64,000 bases of DNA from Duganella sp. BuS-21 (GTDB lineage Bacteria > Pseudomonadota > Gammaproteobacteria > Burkholderiales > Burkholderiaceae_D): positions 1,674,001 to 1,738,000 of the forward strand of contig CP097466.1 of NCBI GenBank assembly GCA_041874725.1, read 5' to 3'. Shown piece by piece: positions 26,891 through 35,370 of this stretch. Within the stretch, counting starts at the first letter, position 1, and each line of letters opens with the position of its first letter. Both the position numbers and the translations under genes were made by a program. Below the pieces are notes generated by a model. The model had not been told where the DNA came from. It saw only the letters and a program-made list of their open reading frames with translations, and made no database searches.

Positions 26891-29078
26891 CCATGCGAAG
26901 CGCAGCCGTTTATCCCTCACCCTGATCGCAGCCGCCGCCGGCGCGCTGTGCATGCACAGCGCCTCGGCCGCAACCGCCGCAGCAGAAGCAGTAGCGGAAG
27001 CTTCCGCCGATCCGCAGGCCACAGTAGAAGCCAGTTCCTCCATCATCGGCGCCTCCGTCGTCATCAAAGGCAAAGCCCTCAACAACGCCGATCGCGCCCA
27101 GTTGCGCCTCGATGAAATCCCCGGCGGCACCAGCTTGATCAGCGCGGCGGAAGTGGAGAAGGGCCGCGTCTTCACCAACGAAGACGTCCTGGCCTACCAG
27201 CCCGGCGTGTATGCGCAAGCGGCCGGCGGCACCGACGGCATCAAGATATCGATCCGTGGCTCGGCCATCAACCGTGGCACCAACTTCTTCCGCTCCGGCA
27301 CCCTGTTCCTGTTCGACGGCCTGCCGGTCACCGGTCCGGGCGGCACGCCGTATGAATTGTTCGAGCCGCTCGGCCTGTCGCATACCGAAGTACTGCGCGG
27401 CGCCAACGCCTTCGACCTCGGCGCGTTGATGCTCGGCGGCGCCATCAACTACGTCACCCGCACCGGTTACGAAGCCGCACCGTTTGAAACGCGCGTGGAG
27501 GGCGGCAGCTTCGGTTACCGCAAGGTAGCCGTCAGCAGCGGCCAGGTGATCGGTGCGTGGGACTATTACGCGGCCGCCACCTATTCGGAGCGCAAGGGCT
27601 TCCAGACCTTGTCCAGCGGCGAATCGAAAGGCGTGATCGCCAACATCGGCTACAAATTCAGTCCAGACGTACAAACGCGCTTCTACCTGCGCTACCGCGA
27701 AACCGACAACTACCAGCCGGGCGCACTGACCGTGGCGCAGATCGAAGCCAATCCGCGCCAGGCCAACCCGGTATCCGTCGCGCAGGACGCGCACCGCCAC
27801 CAGCCCGGCTCCACCTGGATCGCCAACAAGACCACCTGGAACATCGACGCCAACTCCAAGCTGGAAGCTGGCCTGGTGTACCACGACTATCCGATCGACC
27901 AGCAACTGGCGGTGAACGTCGGCGAGTGGGGCTTCCGCGATTATTCGGCCTCGCTGCAGTACCAGCGCAACGATACGCTGTGGGGACACCGCAGCGAAAC
28001 CAAGGCCGGCGTGCTGACCACCAGCCACCTGAATGGCTGGCTCAATACCTACGTGCGGATTCCGGCCGCCGCCACGGCCGCGCTGCCGGTCGGTACCTTG
28101 ATCCGCCGCGCGCGTTACGACGGCACCGACACCACCCTCCATGCCGGCAATGACCTGGAACTGGCGTCCAACTTCTGGCTGACCACCGGCCTGTCTGCCA
28201 TCTGGACCAAGCGCTATACCGAGGTGACCTTCCCGTTCACTAATGAGCCCTACAACCGCAGCACCAACGCGCTGGCGCCGCGCGCCGGCCTGCGCTACAC
28301 CTTCGACAACCAGGTGCAGGTGTACGGTAACGTGAGCCGCTCGATCGAACCGCCGAACAGCTGGGCGTTCCTGACGATCCCGCCGACCTTCACCAGCGGA
28401 CCGGCCACCGGCCTGTCGCGCCGTGGCCTGGACCTGAAGGACCAATCGGCCAACACGGTGGAAATCGGCACGCGCGGCCGCGCCCTCAACTCCAACTGGA
28501 GTCTGAGCCTGTACCGTTCCTCGGTCAAAAACGAGCTGCTGTCCGTGGAAGTGATTCCGGCCAGCGCCACCACGGCCGCCATCACCGCCGAATCGAACGC
28601 CACGCCGACCATCCACCAGGGTATCGAGGCGGGGCTGGAGTCGGAGCTGTACAAGGATGCTTCGGGCAAGCTGTCGGCGCGGCAGTCGTTCACGCTGAAC
28701 GACTTCTACTTCCGCAACGACAAGCGCTTCGGCCAGAACACGCTGCCGGGCATTCCACGCCGCTACTACCAGGGCGAGCTGCAATACGAGCATGGCAGCG
28801 GCTTCTATGCGGGCGTCAGCGTGCAGGCCGCGTCGGCGATTGACGTCGATTACGCCAACTCCTTCCGCACCCACGGCTACGGCATCGTCGGCGCGAGTCT
28901 CGGCTACGATCACCCCAGCCAGGGCTGGAAAGTGTTTGTCGACTTCCGCAACCTGGCCGACAAGCACTATGTGTCGAGCGTGGCGCCGACCTACAACGAC
29001 AACCGCACCGACCAGCGCCGCTCAGCGCCAGGTGATGGCCGTGGCGTGTATGCGGGCCTGAGCCTGAGCTTCCGTTGA
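26859..29078 (+). CDS. TonB-dependent outer-membrane receptor
   Basis: 739-residue receptor with signal peptide (cleavage near SASAA), a plug domain (about residues 70-200; VEKGRVFTNEDVLAYQPGVY, ISIRGSAINRG, GGAINYVTRTG) and a beta-barrel ending in YAGLSLSFR with the terminal aromatic-Arg pair of outer-membrane barrels. It imports a scarce ligand across the outer membrane using TonB energy. Its place inside operon 2, between ATPase and binding protein, suggests it takes up the same sulfur compound, rather than iron (inference). Start ATG 26859 lies within the previous gene's end. Confidence 0.92.
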   Translation: MKKKVFWTQPDHAKRSRLSLTLIAAAAGALCMHSASAATAAAEAVAEASADPQATVEASSSIIGASVVIKGKALNNADRAQLRLDEIPGGTSLISAAEVEKGRVFTNEDVLAYQPGVYAQAAGGTDGIKISIRGSAINRGTNFFRSGTLFLFDGLPVTGPGGTPYELFEPLGLSHTEVLRGANAFDLGALMLGGAINYVTRTGYEAAPFETRVEGGSFGYRKVAVSSGQVIGAWDYYAAATYSERKGFQTLSSGESKGVIANIGYKFSPDVQTRFYLRYRETDNYQPGALTVAQIEANPRQANPVSVAQDAHRHQPGSTWIANKTTWNIDANSKLEAGLVYHDYPIDQQLAVNVGEWGFRDYSASLQYQRNDTLWGHRSETKAGVLTTSHLNGWLNTYVRIPAAATAALPVGTLIRRARYDGTDTTLHAGNDLELASNFWLTTGLSAIWTKRYTEVTFPFTNEPYNRSTNALAPRAGLRYTFDNQVQVYGNVSRSIEPPNSWAFLTIPPTFTSGPATGLSRRGLDLKDQSANTVEIGTRGRALNSNWSLSLYRSSVKNELLSVEVIPASATTAAITAESNATPTIHQGIEAGLESELYKDASGKLSARQSFTLNDFYFRNDKRFGQNTLPGIPRRYYQGELQYEHGSGFYAGVSVQAASAIDVDYANSFRTHGYGIVGASLGYDHPSQGWKVFVDFRNLADKHYVSSVAPTYNDNRTDQRRSAPGDGRGVYAGLSLSFR

Positions 29079-29080
29079 TC

Positions 29081-30781
29081 ATGAAGCGCTTCGTCTCCAC
29101 TTTGGCCACTGGCGCCGCCGTGCTGTCGCTGCTGCTGTTCGCGGCATGCGACAACACGCCCGCCGCCGGTGATGGCGCCGGCTCCCCGGCAAGCCAGCAA
29201 GGCCCAAGCCCGTTCCGTGCCGCCGACTACGCGGAAGCGGCGCCCGGCAAACCAGGCGGCACGCTGAAGATATCGACCTACGGCGATCCGACCTCGCTCG
29301 ACCTGCATTCGATCTCGCATGCGAATGCGCAGTGGCTGGGCCGCATGATCTACGATAACCTGGTCTACCTCGACGCACAGGGCGAGATCGTGCCGTGGCT
29401 GGCCACGTCGTGGGACATCTCACCAGACGGCAAGGTCTACACCTTCCACCTGCGCGAGGGCGTCACCTTCAGCGACGGCTCGAAGTTCGACGCCGCCGCC
29501 GTCAAGGCCAACCTGGAGCACATGCGCGCGCCGGCCACCAAGTCGCCGCTGGCGGCGGCCTATATCGCGCCGTACATCGACGGCCGCGTGGTCAGCGAGT
29601 ACGTGTTCGAAGCCACGCTACGTGAGCCGTACACGCCGTTCCTGCACGTGCTGGCGCAATCGTGGCTGTCGATGGAATCGCCGCGCGCGATCAAGCAGCA
29701 ACCGGAGAAGCTGGGCCAGTTCCCGGTCGGCTCCGGGCCCTTCATCGTGGAGAGCTACACGCGCCAGCAGGGCATACGGCTGGTGCGGCGCACGGATTAC
29801 AACTGGTCGCCGCCTCAGCTCAACCACAAGGGACCGGCCTACGTCGAGCGCATCGAAATCGACTTCGTGCCCGAGCAGCTGATCCGCTACAACACCCTGC
29901 TGACCGGCCAGTACGACATCACCATGGACGCGCCGCCGCAGAACGCCGCCGCCATCCGCAACGATCCGGCGCTGGTATTCGACACCCGCGTGCGTACCGG
30001 TTCGCCGATGCGCGGCCTGTCCTTCAATATCGACAAAGCGCCATTCGACGACGTGCGCGTGCGGCGGGCGCTGGCCATCGGCGTGGACCGCGACGGCATC
30101 GCCAAGGTGGTCGGCTTCGGCGAGTATCAATCGAAGACCGACTTCCTGGCGGCGAATACGCGCTACTACGATCCATCGTTCCAGGACGTCTTGCGCTACG
30201 ATCCGGCCCGGGCCAACAAACTGCTCGACGAAGCCGGATGGACTGCGCGTGACGCCGCCGGCTATCGCACCAAGGACGGCAAGCGCCTGGGTGCCGAAGT
30301 GCTGTTGTCCACCAACCTGCAGCCGAGTCCCATGTACGCAGCCTTGCAGGCCGACGCGCGCAAGCTGGGCGTGGAGCTGACGGTGACCCAGCTGCCGACC
30401 GGCCAGATCACCGACCGGCGCGCCGCCGGCAACTACCAGGCCATGTTCGCCGGCGTGTGGCACACCAATACACCGGATGCGCTGTTCATCAACTACCACA
30501 GCAGCGAAATCACCTCGCCCAAGCGGATCGGCCAGAACACCGCGCATGTGCGTGATGCGCAACTGGACGAAGCGCTGGTGCAGGGTCGCACGGCGCAGGA
30601 CAGCGAGGTGGCCAAGGCCGCCTACTCGAAAGCGCAGCAGCGCCTGACGGAGCTGGTGCCGGCGATACCGCTGTATGAAAATTATTCGTCGGTGGCGTAC
30701 AGCAAACGGGTCAAGGGCGTGGTGTATGACACCTCGCACAACACGCTGTTCATTCCATCGCTCTGGCTGGAGGCAAAATGA
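29081..30781 (+). CDS. ABC importer substrate-binding lipoprotein, family 5, importer 2
   Basis: 566-residue SBP family 5 protein. MKRFVSTLATGAAVLSLLLF followed by AACDN gives a lipoprotein signal with lipobox LFAAC. Family features: SISHANAQWLGRMIYDNLVY, LREGVTFSDGSKFDAAAVKA and VRRALAIGVDRDGIAKVVGFG. The start ATG 29081 is 2 bp after the receptor stop codon; the 3' end overlaps the DppB-type gene by 4 bp. Unlike the importer 1 binding protein, it is membrane-anchored. Confidence 0.93.
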   Translation: MKRFVSTLATGAAVLSLLLFAACDNTPAAGDGAGSPASQQGPSPFRAADYAEAAPGKPGGTLKISTYGDPTSLDLHSISHANAQWLGRMIYDNLVYLDAQGEIVPWLATSWDISPDGKVYTFHLREGVTFSDGSKFDAAAVKANLEHMRAPATKSPLAAAYIAPYIDGRVVSEYVFEATLREPYTPFLHVLAQSWLSMESPRAIKQQPEKLGQFPVGSGPFIVESYTRQQGIRLVRRTDYNWSPPQLNHKGPAYVERIEIDFVPEQLIRYNTLLTGQYDITMDAPPQNAAAIRNDPALVFDTRVRTGSPMRGLSFNIDKAPFDDVRVRRALAIGVDRDGIAKVVGFGEYQSKTDFLAANTRYYDPSFQDVLRYDPARANKLLDEAGWTARDAAGYRTKDGKRLGAEVLLSTNLQPSPMYAALQADARKLGVELTVTQLPTGQITDRRAAGNYQAMFAGVWHTNTPDALFINYHSSEITSPKRIGQNTAHVRDAQLDEALVQGRTAQDSEVAKAAYSKAQQRLTELVPAIPLYENYSSVAYSKRVKGVVYDTSHNTLFIPSLWLEAK

Positions 30782-31734
30782 ACTGGTTGCGTACCTTGTT
30801 GGTGAAACTGCTGGGCGCCCTCGCCGTGATGCTGGGCGCGGCGTCGCTGGCGTTTGCGGCGATCAGTCTGACCGGCGGCGATACCGCGCTGGCCATCCTC
30901 GGCGGCGAGGACGCGCAACCGTCGCCGCAGGCCATCGCGCAGGTGCGCATCGATTACGGCCTCGATCAGCCCTTGCCGGTGCAGTACCTGCACTATGTCG
31001 GCCGCCTGCTGCAGGGCGACCTTGGCACCTCCTACCGCCTCAACACGCCGGTGACGGAACTGATCTGGCAGCAACTGGGCTACACGGTCACACTGTCGCT
31101 GACGGCGGCCGGCGTCTCGGTGCTGCTGGCGGTAACGCTGGCGACGCTGACGGCGGGCCGTGGCCGCAGCCGCAACCGGTTGCGCCAGACCGTATCGGGC
31201 TTCGAACTGATACTCACCTCGGCGCCGGGCTTCGTGCTTGGCTTGCTGCTGTTGCTACTGTTTTCGTTCCGCCTGCACTGGCTGCCGGCCTCCGGCTCCG
31301 ACGGCTGGCGCGCACTGGTGCTGCCGGCGCTGACCCTGGCCCTGCCGATGACGCCATGGCTGGCGCAAATCCTGCGGCAGGAACTGGACGATATCCTTGA
31401 ACAGCCCTTCATCGCCATGGCGCGTGCGCGCGGCATGGGCGAAGCGGCGGTGCGCCTGCGCCATGCGCTGCGCCACGCGCTGGTGTCGCTGGTCACGCTG
31501 TCGGGCTTCATCCTCGGCACGCTGCTGGCCGGTACGGCGGTGGTGGAGACCCTGTTCGCCCGGCGCGGCATCGGCCGCCTGATGGTCGACGCCACCGCCG
31601 GCAAGGACATTCCGCTGGTGCTGGGCATCACGCTGCTGTCGGCCTTCCTGTACGCCGTTGTTCACATCCTGGTGGATGCAAGCTATGTCCTGATCGACCC
31701 GCGCCTGCGCCGCCCCAACACTTCGAACGCTTGA
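30778..31734 (+). CDS. ABC importer permease, DppB-type, importer 2
   Basis: 318-residue permease. IDYGLDQPLPVQYLHYVGRL followed by LQGDLGTSYRLNTPV is the DppB N-terminal signature. The EAA-type loop is FIAMARARGMGEAAVRLRHAL, then LAGTAVVETLFARRGIGRLM. ATGA overlap with the binding protein gene. It completes importer 2 with the DppC-type permease (24303) and the fused ATPase (25178). Confidence 0.92.
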   Translation: MNWLRTLLVKLLGALAVMLGAASLAFAAISLTGGDTALAILGGEDAQPSPQAIAQVRIDYGLDQPLPVQYLHYVGRLLQGDLGTSYRLNTPVTELIWQQLGYTVTLSLTAAGVSVLLAVTLATLTAGRGRSRNRLRQTVSGFELILTSAPGFVLGLLLLLLFSFRLHWLPASGSDGWRALVLPALTLALPMTPWLAQILRQELDDILEQPFIAMARARGMGEAAVRLRHALRHALVSLVTLSGFILGTLLAGTAVVETLFARRGIGRLMVDATAGKDIPLVLGITLLSAFLYAVVHILVDASYVLIDPRLRRPNTSNA

Positions 31735-31741
31735 GACCATC

Positions 31742-33031
31742 ATGAATCAACCATCCTTCTCGCAGCACATTCCGCCCACCGACGAGCAGCTGGCCGCGCG
31801 CTTCCGGCCCATCTTCGACCGCATCGCCGCCGGCGCGGTGGAACGCGAACAGCAACGCAGCCTGCCGTATGAAGAGGTGAGCTGGCTGCGCGAGGCCGGC
31901 TTCGGCGCGCTGCGCGTACCACAGCGCTACGGCGGCCTGGGCGCCACGCTGCCGCAGTTCTTCTCGCTGCTGCAGGAACTGGCGACGGCCGACTCCAATG
32001 TCTCGCACCTGCTGCGCGGCCACTTCGCGTTCCTGGAAAGCCGCTTGAACCAGGAAGACGAAGAGAGCCGCGAATTCTGGTTCCCGAAAGTGGTGGAGGG
32101 CGCCTTGATCGGTTACGCCATGGCCGAGCGCACCGAAGTCACCGGCACCAGCGCCACCATCGTGCGTGCCGAAGACGAAGTCCAAGGTGAAAAAGGCTGG
32201 CTGCTGAACGGCAAAAAATACTATAGCACCGGCACCATCTATGCCGACTGGATCGTGGCCTCGGTGGTGGACGGTGAGGAGCGCGTCAGCGTCGCCTTCC
32301 CGGCCACGCTGCCGGGCGTAACGCGGCTGGACGACTGGGACGGCTTCGGCCAGCGCATGACCGGCAGCGGCACCACGCTGTTCGAGAACGTGCGCCTGTC
32401 GGAGCAGCACATCGTGCGGCGCTTCAGCGCCAAGCCGCCCAGCTCCTACCAGAAGGCCTTCCTGCAGCTGATCCTGTTGACCAGCATTGCCGGTGTGGGC
32501 CGCGCGGTGCTGCGCGACGCCATCGCCTTCGTGCAGCCGCGCACGCGCGCCTTCGATGTGCTGGGCCAATCGAGTCCGCGCCAGGACCCGCTGGTGCAGC
32601 GCGTGGTGGGCCGCATCGCCAGCCTGTCGTATGCGGCGGACAGCCTGGTGCAGAGCGTGGCGCGCGCGCTGGAACACAACTGGCTGCAGGCGCAGGCCGG
32701 CCTGGCCGACGACGCGCTGTTCGTGCGCACCGAGATCGAGGCGTTCCAGGCACAGCAAGTGGTGATCGACCTGGTGCTGCAAGCGAGCACCCTGTTGTTC
32801 GAAGTGGGTGGCGCCTCCGCCACCAGCGAAACGCGCCGGCTGGATCGCCACTGGCGCAACGCCCGCACCGCCGCCTCGCACAATCCGGCGATTTTCCGCG
32901 AACGTGCCATCGGCGACTACTACCTGAACGGCACCGTGCCGGACTCTGGATGGTGGAAGGATTTACCGGGTGCTGACGCCAACGCTGAAACCAACGCCGA
33001 TCAACCAGCTATCGCGCCCGCGCATAGCTGA
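31742..33031 (+). CDS. SfnB/DszC-type flavoprotein monooxygenase (acyl-CoA dehydrogenase fold), copy 2
   Basis: 429 residues, acyl-CoA dehydrogenase fold. LREAGFGALRVPQRYGGLGA, GKKYYSTGTIYADWI and the C-terminal DRHWRNARTAASHNPAIFRE followed by GDYYLNGTVP closely parallel DszC (dibenzothiophene monooxygenase), where the His and Asn near the C-terminus sit at the active site. Starts 7 bp after the permease gene and ends operon 2. It would form a two-enzyme oxygenation pair with the DszA-type monooxygenase at the operon start, as DszC/DszA do. No DszB-like desulfinase was seen. Confidence 0.87.
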   Translation: MNQPSFSQHIPPTDEQLAARFRPIFDRIAAGAVEREQQRSLPYEEVSWLREAGFGALRVPQRYGGLGATLPQFFSLLQELATADSNVSHLLRGHFAFLESRLNQEDEESREFWFPKVVEGALIGYAMAERTEVTGTSATIVRAEDEVQGEKGWLLNGKKYYSTGTIYADWIVASVVDGEERVSVAFPATLPGVTRLDDWDGFGQRMTGSGTTLFENVRLSEQHIVRRFSAKPPSSYQKAFLQLILLTSIAGVGRAVLRDAIAFVQPRTRAFDVLGQSSPRQDPLVQRVVGRIASLSYAADSLVQSVARALEHNWLQAQAGLADDALFVRTEIEAFQAQQVVIDLVLQASTLLFEVGGASATSETRRLDRHWRNARTAASHNPAIFRERAIGDYYLNGTVPDSGWWKDLPGADANAETNADQPAIAPAHS

Positions 33032-33037
33032 TATCGC

Positions 33038-33055
33038 AATTCACGCGTGTGAATT
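33038..33055. promoter_or_regulatory. Palindrome AATTCAC-N4-GTGAATT upstream of the GH3 promoter
   Basis: Perfect 7-bp arms with a 4-bp centre, ending just before the putative -35 hexamer at 33056. This position suits an activator or repressor site. Protein unknown; the nearby regulator at 35371 is one candidate. Confidence 0.45.
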
Positions 33056-33085
33056 TTGTACGTCCTCCGGTATCCTCTTTAAATT
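33056..33085 (+). promoter_or_regulatory. Putative sigma-70 promoter of the GH3 gene
   Basis: TTGTAC (33056-33061) and TAAATT (33080-33085) with an 18-bp spacer, about 30 bp before the GH3 start codon. The palindromic operator follows directly, at the expected transcription start. Confidence 0.45.
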
Positions 33086-33086
33086 A

Positions 33087-33100
33087 GTAAAACGTTTTAC
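33087..33100. promoter_or_regulatory. LacI-family-type operator before the GH3 gene
   Basis: GTAAAACGTTTTAC is a perfect 14-bp palindrome with central CG, the hallmark of LacI/GalR-family operators. It sits between the -10 box and the start codon, as expected for repression by a sugar-responsive regulator. No LacI gene is in the window. Confidence 0.7.
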
Positions 33101-33113
33101 CCGGAGACGCACA

Positions 33114-35321
33114 ATGAAAACACGCTTGTTCAAGGCCACGCTGGCCATATGCGGGGCGCTCAACGCCTGGACCTTGGCGACCGCCGCGCAGCAGCAGCCG
33201 CCGCTCGGCGTGCGCAGCAAGGCGCTGCTCAAGGTCGACGGCCTGGCCTTCCGCGACGCCAACGGCAACGGCAAGCTCGATCCCTACGAAGACTGGCGCC
33301 TGCCGGTGCCGCAGCGTGTGGCCGACTTGGTAGGCCGCATGAGTCTGCAGGACAAAGCCGGCATGATGTTGATCGATACGCTCAACGCCGGCTGCGGCGG
33401 CGCGCTGACGCCGCAGGCGCAGGCGCTGGTCGCGGGTGAGCACATGACGCGCTTCATCCTGCGCAACCTGGTCGTCGGCGAGGCCGGCGCCTGCCCACCC
33501 GACGGCGGCGGCATGAACGGCGCGGCCGTCACGCCGGCCCAGCTGGCGAACTACGTCAACGCCGTGCAGGCGCTGGCCGAAGCGCAAGCGCTGGGCATAC
33601 CGGTACTCTTCAAGAGCAATCCGCGCAACCACGTGGAAACCGATCCGCGTTTCGGCATCGGCGGCGGGGCGGGGCTGCTCAGCGAATTTCCGAAGGAGCC
33701 GGGAATTGCGGCGGCGGTGCTGGGCAGCGGCGATGTCGAACCCGCACGCACGCTGGCGCGGGTCATGGGCCAGGAGTGGCGCGCGCTGGGCCTGCGCGGC
33801 ATGTACGGCTACCAGGCCGACCTGGCCACCGAACCGCGCTGGCACCGCGTGCACGAAACCTTTGGCGAAAACGCCGACCTGAGCGCGGACATCATCAGCG
33901 CGCTGGTGGTGGGCTTGCAGGGCGAAGCGCTCAGCCCCGCATCGGCGGTGGCGCTCACCATCAAGCACTTCCCCGGCGGCGGGCCGCAGGAGGATGGGCT
34001 GGACCCGCACTACTCGTTCGGCAAATCGCAGGTGTACCCGGCCGGCCAGTTCGGCGACGCGCTCAAGCCCTTCAAGGCGGCGATCAAGGCCGGCGTATCG
34101 TCGATCATGCCGTACTACGGCGTGCCGCGCCGCCTGCGTCATGACGGCGTGGACTACCGTGAAATCGGCTTCGCCTTCAACGCGCAGGTGGTTAACGATT
34201 TGCTGCGCGGTCAGCTGGGATTCAAGGGCAATGTCAATTCCGATACCGGCATCGTCAGCGACCGCGCCTGGGGGCTGGAGCAGCTGACCGTGCCCGAGCG
34301 GATCGCGGCGGCGGTCAACGGCGGCACCGACGTGCTGTCCGGCTTCCGCCAGGCCGCCACGGTGTCCGACCTGGTCGGCGCCGGACTGGTGGCGCGCGAG
34401 CGCATCGACCTGGCGGCCACGCGGCTGCTGACCGAACAATTCCAGCTTGGCTTGTTCGAAAATCCCTACGTCGATGCATCGCACGCCGGCGCCGTGGTGG
34501 GCAACGCCGCCAACCGCGCCGCCGGGCTGGAAGTGCAGCGGCAGTCGGTGGTGCTGCTGCAGAACGGTGCGCGCGACGGCCAGCCGCTGCTGCCGCTCAA
34601 GCCCGGCGCCGCACTGTACACGATGGGCGTGGCCAAGGCCGAGGCGGAGCGTCACGGCTTCCGCGTCACCGACGGCACGGTGGCCGCCGGTCAGCCGCGT
34701 CCAAGCGCCGCCGGCCACGATGTCGCCTTGATCCGCGTGCAGGTCAACAACGTCAACACCGGCGGCTACCGCACGCGCGGCGCCGACAGCGGCGCCGATC
34801 CGGCGCGCATCAATCCGCGCACCGGCAAGGTGTGGGGCGCGGAGGACGGCTGCCAACTGGTCCCCGAGCGCAATCCGCGCTGCGCCGACGATGCGGAGTT
34901 TGTGCCGGGCCGGCCAATGGGCTTGATCTTCGGCGGCGCGCTGCCGTGGGAGGCCAACAGCCTGTCGTTCACCACGATGGCGCAGGCGCAGTCGTGGCGC
35001 ATCACGCCCTCGCTGGCGGAAATCCAGGCGGTGATGCGCGAAGTGGGCGCGGAGCGTACGGTGCTGGACATCTATTTCCGCAATCCCTACGTGCTGGACG
35101 ACGCCAGCGGCATCAAGTCGGCCGGCGTGCTGGTGGCGACCTTCGGCGTTTCCGACCAGGCGCTGCTCGATGTGCTGAGCGGCAGGGCGCGGCCGCATGG
35201 CAAGCTGCCGTTCGCGCTGGCCAACAAGCTGCAGGCCGTGATCGACAACGATCCGGACGCGCCGGGCTATCCGGCGGCGGACACCTTGTATCCGTTTGGA
35301 TTTGGCTTGCGCTATCGCTGA
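33114..35321 (+). CDS. Secreted glycoside hydrolase family 3 (beta-glucosidase-like)
   Basis: 735 residues with a signal peptide (MKTRLFKATLAICGALNAWT, cleavage near ATAA). A DANGNGKLDPYEDW loop (residues about 42-55) looks like an EF-hand/dockerin-type calcium site at the N-terminus, as in some Xanthomonas-type GH3 enzymes. The barrel contains KHFPGGGPQEDGLDPHYSF, and GNVNSDTGIVSDRAWGLEQL carries the probable nucleophile Asp. A C-terminal alpha/beta sandwich follows. Start at ATG 33114 behind CGGAG. It probably releases glucose or other sugars from beta-linked oligosaccharides; substrate not certain. Confidence 0.87.
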   Translation: MKTRLFKATLAICGALNAWTLATAAQQQPPLGVRSKALLKVDGLAFRDANGNGKLDPYEDWRLPVPQRVADLVGRMSLQDKAGMMLIDTLNAGCGGALTPQAQALVAGEHMTRFILRNLVVGEAGACPPDGGGMNGAAVTPAQLANYVNAVQALAEAQALGIPVLFKSNPRNHVETDPRFGIGGGAGLLSEFPKEPGIAAAVLGSGDVEPARTLARVMGQEWRALGLRGMYGYQADLATEPRWHRVHETFGENADLSADIISALVVGLQGEALSPASAVALTIKHFPGGGPQEDGLDPHYSFGKSQVYPAGQFGDALKPFKAAIKAGVSSIMPYYGVPRRLRHDGVDYREIGFAFNAQVVNDLLRGQLGFKGNVNSDTGIVSDRAWGLEQLTVPERIAAAVNGGTDVLSGFRQAATVSDLVGAGLVARERIDLAATRLLTEQFQLGLFENPYVDASHAGAVVGNAANRAAGLEVQRQSVVLLQNGARDGQPLLPLKPGAALYTMGVAKAEAERHGFRVTDGTVAAGQPRPSAAGHDVALIRVQVNNVNTGGYRTRGADSGADPARINPRTGKVWGAEDGCQLVPERNPRCADDAEFVPGRPMGLIFGGALPWEANSLSFTTMAQAQSWRITPSLAEIQAVMREVGAERTVLDIYFRNPYVLDDASGIKSAGVLVATFGVSDQALLDVLSGRARPHGKLPFALANKLQAVIDNDPDAPGYPAADTLYPFGFGLRYR

Positions 35322-35331
35322 ACAAATGTTC
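35320..35331. promoter_or_regulatory. Palindrome GAACAAATGTTC in the promoter of the double-TetR gene
   Basis: Perfect 5-bp arms (GAACA/TGTTC) around AA, directly before a -10-like TACAAT (35332-35337), with TTGCGC at 35307-35312 as a weak -35. A site here would block RNA polymerase, consistent with autorepression by the TetR-type product. Confidence 0.45.
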
Positions 35332-35370
35332 TACAATGGCGCGCATCCCTTTTAGCGCAACGAGTTCCCC

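Noticed and set aside
26859..29078. Siderophore receptor
   Set aside because: TonB receptors are often iron-related, but no siderophore, Fur-box or iron gene is nearby, and the gene lies inside a peptide-type ABC/monooxygenase operon.
8146..33031. Complete dsz-type 4S desulfurization pathway
   Set aside because: DszA- and DszC-like enzymes are present in duplicate, but there is no DszB desulfinase and no flavin reductase, so dibenzothiophene use cannot be claimed.
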